From Anaerolineae bacterium (GTDB lineage Bacteria > Chloroflexota > Anaerolineae > SSC4 > Amarolineaceae), in contig CP059258.1 in NCBI GenBank assembly GCA_013693795.1, positions 4,130,788-4,136,985 on the forward strand: a DNA stretch of 6,198 bases. The letters are read 5' to 3'. Below the pieces are notes generated by a model. The model had not been told where the DNA came from, ran no database searches, and saw only the letters and a program-made list of their open reading frames with translations. Shown in pieces: positions 1-5,219 of this stretch; position 1 is the first letter of the stretch; every line of letters starts with the position of its first letter. The translations under genes were made by a program, and so were the position numbers.

Positions 1-342
1 GGCCCGATCTCTATCACCGTTGCGGGCGCCTCCGCACAGCGCGTCGACATCATCCAGGCGATGCCCCTGCCTCCCAACAGCCTCGACGCGCAAGAGACCG
101 TCATTCACGAATGCAGTGTATTCCTTCGCTGGCATGACGCACTGTTGGAAGCGCGTTACGCGGCCCCGCAGGAGGATTTCGACAACTGGCTGGCGGCGTT
201 CGACACATTGCTCAGTAGCCTGGTTCGGCCCGCACCACCGAACGAGCAAAGCATGTACGCGGCGCCAACCGATACGCCCAACCCTGTAGTGGCGGAGGAG
301 CATGAGGAGTATCGAACCCCAGAGGAGGAGGAAGATGACTAG
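1..342 (+). CDS. Small acidic-tailed protein, 5' end outside window (partial)
   Basis: The frame is open from base 1, so the gene very probably begins upstream; the ATG at 61 is internal to a sensible reading (the preceding residues, ISITVAGASAQRVDIIQA, look like a beta-strand plus helix). The visible 113 residues comprise a short strand-like start, a helical core with aromatic residues (FLRWHDALLEARYAAPQEDF, then a stretch ending LLSSLVRP), a Pro-rich linker, and a strongly acidic C-terminal tail ending EEEEDD. I do not recognise the family. The stop overlaps the next gene's ATG by 8 bases, which indicates translational coupling and a shared operon with the small helical protein, the FGE-like protein and the FtsK-like ATPase. 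An accessory or chaperone-like role in that system is inference from position and the acidic tail only. Confidence 0.7.
   Translation, partial: GPISITVAGASAQRVDIIQAMPLPPNSLDAQETVIHECSVFLRWHDALLEARYAAPQEDFDNWLAAFDTLLSSLVRPAPPNEQSMYAAPTDTPNPVVAEEHEEYRTPEEEEDD
323..328 (+). promoter_or_regulatory. Shine-Dalgarno site inside the upstream gene's acidic tail
   Basis: A perfect AGGAGG lies 6 bases before the ATG at 335. It is formed by the run of Glu codons (GAG GAG GAG GAA) that encodes the acidic tail of the upstream protein, so the same bases serve as coding sequence and ribosome binding site. It supports 335 as the start of the next gene. Confidence 0.75.
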
Positions 343-548
343 CCTGCATTCCACCGCCGCTGACCTGCGCAACATCTGGCAAGCTCTTTCGCAGCGTTGG
401 CAAGAAACGCACACCCTTTGAAGGACCCTGTGGCCTGGAGCTTCGAGAAGGAGTACTGGACGCCGTTGGAACAACAGACCCGTGCCGTGCAGCAAGAGCC
501 GAGCGATTAGCGCAGGTAGTGGCGCAAGCGCAGCGCTCTGTGAAATAG
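335..548 (+). pseudogene. Small Trp-rich helical protein (about 71 aa), two apparent frameshifts
   Basis: Read literally, the ATG at 335 gives only 28 residues before TGA at 419. The protein signal continues in the next frame (421 onward: KDPVAWSFEKEYWTPLEQQ and on to RAVQQE) and then in the third frame (498-548: AERLAQVVAQAQRSVK, stop TAG at 546). Adding one G near 420 (giving THTL-W-K-D) and one G near 498 (giving QQE-A-E-R) restores a single 71-residue protein. It would be all-helical, with Trp residues around positions 15, 22, 29, 35 and 42 and a central F..EYW..L motif. Small helical proteins encoded beside an FtsK/EccC-type ATPase recall WXG100/ESAT-6 substrates, but no clear W-x-G hairpin turn is present, so that link is only suggestive. 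As written the gene is broken; sequence error is the likelier cause, given the same deletion pattern downstream. Confidence 0.65.
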
Positions 549-549
549 C

Positions 550-553
550 GAGG
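550..553 (+). promoter_or_regulatory. Ribosome binding site for the FGE-like gene
   Basis: GAGG sits 6 bases before the GTG at 560 and only 1 base after the TAG (546-548) of the small helical gene. It supports the GTG start and tight operon packing. Confidence 0.55.
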
Positions 554-559
554 TAGTCC

Positions 560-2314
560 GTGTCCGAACCCACCCTCACCGACCAACAACGCCAGCTGCT
601 ACACGCGTTTCGCCAGGCCGTGAGCCAGCGCATAGAGGCCGAGAAGGCGGCCGACGATCGGCTTCGATCGGAGCAACGCCAGGCTGACCAGGAACTGGCC
701 AGGATTAAACAAGAGGCCGAACAGCAACGCACCCAGGCCGAAGCCGCGGCAAACGAGCGTTATCAGACTGGGATAGCTACGGCTGCGGCCGAACTGGCCC
801 GGGTGCGCCGGAAAACGCAGGAGAAGTTACAGCACACCGAGGCGGAAGTCGCTAGTGGCTATTCGCAGGGGCGTCAAACCGCTGATGAGGCGATGGCTGA
901 AGTCCAACGTCAAATTGAAGAGCGTCTGAATACTCAAGAAGCTGACATCAACGCCGCGTTAGAGGCCCGGCGTGGCGAGATCGAGGCCGAGTGGCAGAAA
1001 CGCCGGGCCGAGGCGGCTGACCTGCTGAAAAATACCGAGCGCACAATCCGATATCCGGCGATTTCGCTCGGGACAGTCAATCTAGGCCATCTCTTGCCCG
1101 AGCCCCGGATCGAGACATCATACTGGACGAACGGGAACGACTTGATCCCGCCCGCGCCCTGGCCGAGAGCAGTGAAGCTGCCAACGAAGCTGCGTGACGT
1201 GGAAAGAGCGGCAAACGAGCTGGGACGATGGCGCGTCAAGCGCAACCGCTACATCACAGCAGTTGCGGTCGCTGTGGTTGTGGTAGTTTTGTTTGCGATG
1301 CACATGTACACCCAATGGTACAACGAGCAACAACGACAAGCGCAAATCGCTTTCGAGGCATTCATGGCGCCGACTTGGACTGCTGAGGTGCAGGCGCGAC
1401 AGACTGCTGAGGCACAGGCGCGACAGACTGCTGAAGCACAGGCGCGACAGACTACTGAAGCACAGGCGCGACAGACTGCTGAGGCGCAGGCGGAACAGAC
1501 TGCTGAGGTGCAGGCACGACAGACGGTCGAAGCGCAAAGCCGCGCCACGGCTGAAGCGTTTACGGATGAGTTGGCATTGCTGAAAAGGCGCTTCGATCTG
1601 GACTTAGTGTTTGTTCCCGCAGGCGATTTCAAGATGGGTGATCGAGGCCAGTATACTGTATACCTAAACGATTACTGGATAGGGTTGACCGAGGTGACTG
1701 TTAAGCAATATCAGCGCTTCGTGGAGGCAGGAGGCTACGATGAACAGGCATGGTGGACCAAAGCCGGATGGGACTATCGCCAAACCATGAATATCTCAGG
1801 TCCAAGGTGTCAAGAAAGCACAGTTAGTAAATTGCCACAGCCATGCGTAAGCTGGTATGAAGCCATTGCTTATACCAATTGGCTATCTCATGAGTCAGGA
1901 TTGAACGTACGATTACCAACAGAGGCGGAGTGGGAGAAGGCAGCCCGAGGGACAGATGGGCGCACCTACCCTTGGGGCAACACAATACCAGCTGAAAGCG
2001 GCAGACGCTTCGGTAACATCGGAAGGGACTCGAACACAGCATGGAGTTTGGCAGGCTCATACCCTGACGGAGCCAGTCCCTATGGTGCATTAGATATGAT
2101 TGGAAATATCTTTGAATGGACAAACAGCAAGTACAGAGATTACCCCTATTGGGCTGATGATGGACGCGAAGACGTTGAAGGTGATGTAGATCGGGTAGGT
2201 CGAGGAGGATCGATGCTTTCTGGTCCAGAAACAGCAACCGTGTTTGCCCGATCTAGCGTAGGTCCTGGTCATGATGGCACTGATGTGGGGTTCCGTCTCG
2301 CTGTAGTGCCATGA
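560..2314 (+). CDS. Membrane-anchored FGE-sulfatase-like protein with coiled coil and octapeptide stalk
   Basis: An intact 584-aa protein. Residues about 8-160 are a charged coiled coil rich in Glu, Ala, Gln and Arg. Residues 231-250 are one hydrophobic span (AVAVAVVVVVLF) preceded by RWRVKRNR, which by the positive-inside rule places the N-terminus in the cytoplasm and the C-terminus outside. Residues 274-329 are seven octapeptide repeats of the TAEAQARQ type. From about 349 to the end is a formylglycine-generating-enzyme/sulfatase-modifying-factor domain: FVPAGDFKMG (351-360), VSWYEA (430-435), RLPTEAEWEKAARG (451-464), PWGN (471-474), GNIFEW (515-520), RGGS (548-551) and GFR (577-579). The catalytic cysteine pair of true FGEs, expected between RGGS and GFR, is absent, so a binding or structural role (C-type-lectin fold) is more likely than enzymatic activity. 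Cys417 and Cys429 could form a disulfide outside the cell. The gene lies 11 bases after the small helical gene and 33 bases before the ATPase gene, so it probably shares their transcript. Confidence 0.88.
   Translation: MSEPTLTDQQRQLLHAFRQAVSQRIEAEKAADDRLRSEQRQADQELARIKQEAEQQRTQAEAAANERYQTGIATAAAELARVRRKTQEKLQHTEAEVASGYSQGRQTADEAMAEVQRQIEERLNTQEADINAALEARRGEIEAEWQKRRAEAADLLKNTERTIRYPAISLGTVNLGHLLPEPRIETSYWTNGNDLIPPAPWPRAVKLPTKLRDVERAANELGRWRVKRNRYITAVAVAVVVVVLFAMHMYTQWYNEQQRQAQIAFEAFMAPTWTAEVQARQTAEAQARQTAEAQARQTTEAQARQTAEAQAEQTAEVQARQTVEAQSRATAEAFTDELALLKRRFDLDLVFVPAGDFKMGDRGQYTVYLNDYWIGLTEVTVKQYQRFVEAGGYDEQAWWTKAGWDYRQTMNISGPRCQESTVSKLPQPCVSWYEAIAYTNWLSHESGLNVRLPTEAEWEKAARGTDGRTYPWGNTIPAESGRRFGNIGRDSNTAWSLAGSYPDGASPYGALDMIGNIFEWTNSKYRDYPYWADDGREDVEGDVDRVGRGGSMLSGPETATVFARSSVGPGHDGTDVGFRLAVVP
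1379..1546 (+). repeat. Seven tandem 24-bp coding repeats (octapeptide TAEAQARQ)
   Basis: Seven in-frame 24-base units begin at 1379, 1403, 1427, 1451, 1475, 1499 and 1523. They encode TAEVQARQ, TAEAQARQ (twice), TTEAQARQ, TAEAQAEQ, TAEVQARQ and TVEAQSRA, and a degenerate eighth unit follows. The units differ mainly by single substitutions (GAG/GAA, GCA/GCG/GTG), as expected of tandem duplication followed by drift. The segment links the membrane span to the FGE-like domain and is probably a long helical spacer. Copy number at such repeats can vary between strains or be miscounted in assemblies. Confidence 0.9.
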
Positions 2315-2336
2315 TTGAGTAGTTGTAATATGTCGT

Positions 2337-2340
2337 GGAG
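2337..2340 (+). promoter_or_regulatory. Ribosome binding site choosing ATG 2348
   Basis: GGAG lies 7 bases before the ATG at 2348. This start (MSQQRELIQA) is preferred over the in-frame TTG at 2315 that directly abuts the previous stop, because the TTG has no separate binding site and the extra 11 residues look non-coding in character. Confidence 0.6.
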
Positions 2341-2347
2341 CTGTGCA

Positions 2348-2890
2348 ATGTCCCAACAACGCGAACTCATTCAAGCCATCGATACACGCATAGCCTCTCT
2401 CATTACTGCCATCGCCCGTACTCGCGCAATACACTCCCGCTTCCTGGAATGGGCGACTGAGCAGGAGATGGCTGATCGGGCTTCGGCCGAGCAGGAGGCG
2501 CAGCAGGCGCTGGACGTTGCTCAGGCGCATTGTCGAGAAACGCTTGCCGAAGCCGACAGCCGCCATGTGGAGCGCATCACGCAGCTCGATGCCTGGCGCG
2601 ATCAGACCTTGAGCGATACCCGGTCCCGTTCGAGTCGTCTGATCGCCGACGCCGAAAGCACCCATGATCACACCGCGCGGAGACTGGAGGATGAGCACCA
2701 GGGCGCGCTGGAAGCGACAGCGACTACCTACGAGGCAACGGTTTCGAGCGCCGAGAACGAACACCGCCAGCGGTGTTCCAACAGCCAGGTCGCTTACGAT
2801 CAAGCCATGACCCAGGCGCTGCAGTCCTACGATGCTAGTTTTGCGAACACGTTAGAGGCCGAACAAGCTGTGTTGGTAAGCGCCGGCTGA
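2348..2890 (+). CDS. Coiled-coil N-terminal part of the FtsK-like ATPase (fragment 1)
   Basis: The open frame gives 180 residues from MSQQRELIQA, almost wholly helical and rich in Glu, Ala, Gln, Arg and Ser, with evenly spaced charged residues typical of a long coiled coil. No signal peptide or membrane span is seen. The literal stop is TGA at 2888-2890. The neighbouring frame (codons from 2863) carries the continuation: RRLSAADFQDPAWARF and onward, which looks like the linker between a coiled coil and an ATPase core. One missing base between about 2861 and 2890 would join the two. Its general character matches the N-terminal coiled coil of the FGE-like protein upstream, so the two may pair. 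It could instead be an independent small coiled-coil protein, but the adjacent continuation argues against that. Confidence 0.7.
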   Translation: MSQQRELIQAIDTRIASLITAIARTRAIHSRFLEWATEQEMADRASAEQEAQQALDVAQAHCRETLAEADSRHVERITQLDAWRDQTLSDTRSRSSRLIADAESTHDHTARRLEDEHQGALEATATTYEATVSSAENEHRQRCSNSQVAYDQAMTQALQSYDASFANTLEAEQAVLVSAG

Positions 2891-2998
2891 GTGCAGCCGA
2901 TTTTCAAGACCCGGCGTGGGCACGCTTTGTCCCCAGTCAGGGTAATCATCGACTGCCGGCCGCTACACGGCTGGGGATGCTCAGCGAGTCGGCCCTGG
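2863..2998 (+). other. Linker of the FtsK-like protein, readable only in a third frame (fragment 2)
   Basis: Codons in the frame of 2863 spell a plausible protein segment, DFQDPAWARFVPSQGNHRL (from 2899) followed by PAATRLGMLSESALG. The overlapping frame that starts at GTG 2891 reads VQPIFKTRRGHALSPVR, which is less convincing. The GTG at 2891 abuts the TGA at 2888-2890 and has no ribosome binding site of its own. I therefore regard this as the real bridge between the coiled coil and the first ATPase-like module; the frame returns to that of 2891 by about 2999. Confidence 0.55.
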
Positions 2999-3568
2999 GA
3001 GCCGTTGATCCTGCCAGCCCTGCTGCCGGTGATCGGTAGCCGCGGCCTGGTGCTCGAAGCCGCGGGCCGCGACAAGGTCGAGGGCGTGCTGGCCATCCAG
3101 TCCCTCCTCCTCCGCCTGCTGGCGACCCTCCCGCCCGCCAAGCTGCGCTTTACTTTTCTAGACCCCATCGGCCTGGGCCAAAACGCTGCCCCCTTCATGC
3201 ACCTGGCTGACTACGACGACGCCCTGGTCACCGCTCGCGCCTGGACTGAGCCGCAGCACATCGAACAGCGCCTGGCCGATCTGACTGAGCATATGGAGAA
3301 CGTCATCCAGAAGTACCTGCGCAACCAGTACCCCAGCATCGAGGACTATAACGTCCAGGCTGGCGAGGTGGCCGGCTCTACCGTGTGTTGGTGGTTTTCG
3401 ATTTCCCGGCCAACTTCAGCGAGGCCGCGGCTCGGCGGCTGGTCAGTATCGCTCAGAACGGGCCGCGCTGTGGCGTTTACACGGTCGTACTGGTTGATAC
3501 AGAGCGGGTCCAGGCGACGAGCCAGCCATCTTATGGCGGCACGGCCAACCGTTCGCCGGCGCAACTGA
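2891..3568 (+). CDS. First (degenerate) FtsK/EccC-like ATPase module, N-terminal half (fragment 3)
   Basis: The open frame is 225 codons, but family-like sequence covers only about 2999-3376: from PLILPALLPVIGSRGLVLEA through LRFTFLDPIGLGQNAAPFMH to the helix ending in ENVIQKYLRNQYPSIEDYN. The arrangement follows an FtsK/SpoIIIE module: a position equivalent to the P-loop (GLVLEAAGRDKVEGV) without GKS/T, a strand ending in D like the DFKGG motif, then the helix before the Walker B strand. Loss of the P-loop lysine means no ATP hydrolysis is expected from this module. After GEVAG (to 3376) the frame becomes nonsense (STVCWWFSISRPTSARPRL), while the frame of 3379 continues with YRVLVVFDFPANF; one T missing at about 3377 explains it. 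Confidence 0.65.
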   Translation: MQPIFKTRRGHALSPVRVIIDCRPLHGWGCSASRPWEPLILPALLPVIGSRGLVLEAAGRDKVEGVLAIQSLLLRLLATLPPAKLRFTFLDPIGLGQNAAPFMHLADYDDALVTARAWTEPQHIEQRLADLTEHMENVIQKYLRNQYPSIEDYNVQAGEVAGSTVCWWFSISRPTSARPRLGGWSVSLRTGRAVAFTRSYWLIQSGSRRRASHLMAARPTVRRRN

Positions 3569-3987
3569 CCCAGGCCGATCTGGAGCAGGCTGCCACGGTC
3601 ATCGCCTGGAATGGTGAACGTTGGGTTTGGCAGGACCCAGACTTTCAGGATTGCCTGTTGGAGTTAGATAAACCACCTGAGACTGCGCTCTTCAACCGTA
3701 TCCTCGCGTCCATGGGCGAGGCCGCTCGAGATGCCGGCCGAGTCGAAGTGCCCTTCGAGCGTATTGCGTTGGCCCGGACGAATGGTGGTCCGGTGATAGT
3801 CGGCGCGGCTGCGCGTACCACTAGGGTTGTCCGGTGCGTAAAGTGCAGTTGCTTGACCTGGGCAGCGGCACCGCCCAGCATGCACTGGTGGCCGGCAAGA
3901 CTGGCTCTGGCAAATCTACCCTGTTACACGCCCTCATCACGAGTCTTGCCCTCAGCTATAGCCCTGACGAGGTGCAGCTCTACCTGA
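3379..3987 (+). CDS. First ATPase-like module, C-terminal half, and linker (fragment 4)
   Basis: From 3379 the frame reads YRVLVVFDFPANFSEAAARR and then GPRCGVYTVVLVDT, which correspond to a Walker-B-like strand (VVFDF, without the catalytic Glu) and to the GR..GiH..l..Q strand of FtsK-type ATPases. It continues with a Trp-rich stretch (ERWVWQDPDFQDCLLELDKP) and RVEVPFERIAL. True signal ends at about 3778. Beyond that the protein continues in the frame of 3780 (EWWSGDSRRG), then in that of 3809 (LRVPLGLSG), then in that of 3834. The tail of this open frame to 3987 is a shadow of the next fragment. GTG 3385 is not a credible start: it is inside the strand and has no ribosome binding site. Confidence 0.65.
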   Translation, partial: YRVLVVFDFPANFSEAAARRLVSIAQNGPRCGVYTVVLVDTERVQATSQPSYGGTANRSPAQLTQADLEQAATVIAWNGERWVWQDPDFQDCLLELDKPPETALFNRILASMGEAARDAGRVEVPFERIALARTNGGPVIVGAAARTTRVVRCVKCSCLTWAAAPPSMHWWPARLALANLPCYTPSSRVLPSAIALTRCSST

Positions 3988-4634
3988 TCGATTTCAAGAA
4001 GGGGATAGAGTTCAAGCCCTACGCGGCCAGCGCGCTACCGCACGCCCGCGTCATTGCCATCGAGAGCGAACGTGAGTTTGGCCTCAGCGTGCTGCAAGGC
4101 CTGGACGCCGAACTCAAGCGTCGCGGCGACCTGTTCCGCAAGGCTGGAGTCGATAGCCTTGCCGACTATCGTGCGAAGAATGGCCTGGTTACACCCCGTA
4201 TTCTGCTGTTGGTGGATGAATTCCAGGAGTTTTTCACCATCGATGACTCCATCGCCTCGCAGGCTTCGCAGATCCTCGATCGTCTGGTGCGCCAGGGCCG
4301 TGCCTTCGGCATCCACGTGTTGCTCGGTTCACAGACCCTGGCCGGCGCCTACTCGCTGGCCCGCAGCACGATCGACCAGATGGCCGTACGCATCGCCTTG
4401 CAGTGTTCCGAGGCCGACTCGCGACTGATCCTGGCCGACGATAACCCGGTTGCACGCCTGCTCTCCCGTCCTGGTGAGGCAATCTACAACGCAGCCAACG
4501 GCCTGGTGGAGGGCAATAACCGCTTCCAGGTTGCCTGGCTGTCGGATGAGCAGCACGATGCCTATCTGGCACAGATCAGCGACTTGGCCGAAGTGCACGG
4601 TTATCGGCCGTCACAGCCTCAGATTATCTTCTGA
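3834..4634 (+). CDS. Catalytic FtsK/SpoIIIE ATPase module (fragment 5)
   Basis: This 266-codon frame holds the only complete ATPase core: Walker A GKTGSGKST (residues 21-29), YLIDFKKGIEF (the FtsK/EccC DFKGG-type motif), LPHARVIAIES, the conserved helix with LDAELKRRGDLFRKAGV and ADYR, Walker B RILLLVDEFQEFF with the catalytic Asp-Glu, and QGRAFGIHVLLGSQT, the arginine-bearing sensor strand. RIALQCSEADSRLIL and RPGEAIYN match the C-terminal part of EccC/FtsK modules. Substrate (DNA or protein) cannot be told from sequence, but the EccC-like neighbours and lack of an FtsK gamma domain make protein translocation or remodelling as plausible as DNA pumping. It ends at TGA 4632-4634. The next frame begins EGNAPAEVEKN immediately, which is the natural continuation, so the stop is probably not the gene's end. 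GTG 3834 is internal. Confidence 0.88.
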   Translation: MRKVQLLDLGSGTAQHALVAGKTGSGKSTLLHALITSLALSYSPDEVQLYLIDFKKGIEFKPYAASALPHARVIAIESEREFGLSVLQGLDAELKRRGDLFRKAGVDSLADYRAKNGLVTPRILLLVDEFQEFFTIDDSIASQASQILDRLVRQGRAFGIHVLLGSQTLAGAYSLARSTIDQMAVRIALQCSEADSRLILADDNPVARLLSRPGEAIYNAANGLVEGNNRFQVAWLSDEQHDAYLAQISDLAEVHGYRPSQPQIIF

Positions 4635-5219
4635 AGGCAACGCACCGGCTGAGGTCGAGAAGAACCAGGAGCCGGTCATCTGTTGGCTGCTTCAGTCTGG
4701 CCAACACCCACGAGTCGAGTATCAGTCTGGCTGGGCGACCCCGTCGCCATCAAGGAGCCGACTACGGGTTACTTCCGCCGCCAAAGCGCCAGTAATCTCC
4801 TCATCGTGGGCCAACAGGATGAAGCAGCCACAGGCATGTTATCCACGGCGCTATTGAGCCTGATGATACAGCATCCGCCGCAGGGTGTCGGCTCTGCTCG
4901 ATTCTACGTTCTCGACTTTACCCCGATCGATGCACCCTATGCTGGTCTCCTGGCGCGCATGGCCAGGGCGGCGCCGCACACTGTCCAACATGGGTCTCGA
5001 CGCCAGCTTCCCGCCATGATCGGTGAGCCGCCGATGAGGTGGCGCGTCGGCTCGCTAACGATGAAGCCGAACTGCCATCTGAACCAAGCCTCTACCTTCT
5101 CATCTGGGGCCTGCAACGTGCGCGTGACCTACGACCAGACGAGGACATGGGCTTCTCCAGCTTCAATCTGCCTGGCGAGAACTCGGCGCCGCCCAGCCCG
5201 GCCCAGCAATTCCCCGTGA
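4633..5219 (+). CDS. Third (degenerate) ATPase-like module, N-terminal half (fragment 6)
   Basis: The segment starts in the frame of 4633 (EGNAPAEVEKNQEPVIC) and moves at about 4682 to the frame of 4683, where one T missing from a TTT run would join IC to LAASVW. The 4683 frame gives VWLGDPVAIKEP, then FRRQSASNLLIVGQQDEAA and ARFYVLDF, a P-loop-like turn without GKS/T followed by the ...D strand. This is the layout of the third module of EccC-type proteins, in which ATP binding is lost. True signal ends at LPAMIGE (5027); the remainder to 5219 is a shadow of the next fragment. One missing G at about 5028 (GAG-GCC) rejoins it. Confidence 0.65.

Noticed and set aside
20..289. 89-aa open frame overlapping the first gene
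   Set aside because: Arg/Ser/Pro-rich composition typical of an off-frame reading of GC-rich DNA; the frame open from base 1 is better supported.
1379..1546. Tandem 24-base repeats as a CRISPR array
   Set aside because: The units abut with no spacers and encode an in-frame octapeptide.
1118..1632. Open frames on the - strand across the octapeptide repeats (139 and 127 aa)
   Set aside because: They are Cys/Ser/Leu/Arg-rich repeats that mirror the 24-base units of the + strand gene, with no start context or motif; shadows.
2200..2314. Variable region of a diversity-generating retroelement at the end of the FGE-like domain
   Set aside because: The fold and position fit, but no AAY-rich template copy or reverse transcriptase is in the window and the codons show no diversified pattern.
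2090..2803. 237-aa open frame on the - strand spanning the junction of the FGE-like and ATPase genes
   Set aside because: It overlaps two well-supported + strand genes, has no recognisable motif and no ribosome binding site; a shadow.
2891..2893. GTG directly after the TGA as the start of a separate FtsK gene
   Set aside because: No ribosome binding site of its own, its first 35 codons are implausible, and another frame carries the better linker sequence.
3377..5030. Programmed ribosomal frameshifting in the ATPase gene
   Set aside because: There are too many sites (about nine), in both directions, without slippery heptamers; errors or decay explain them better.
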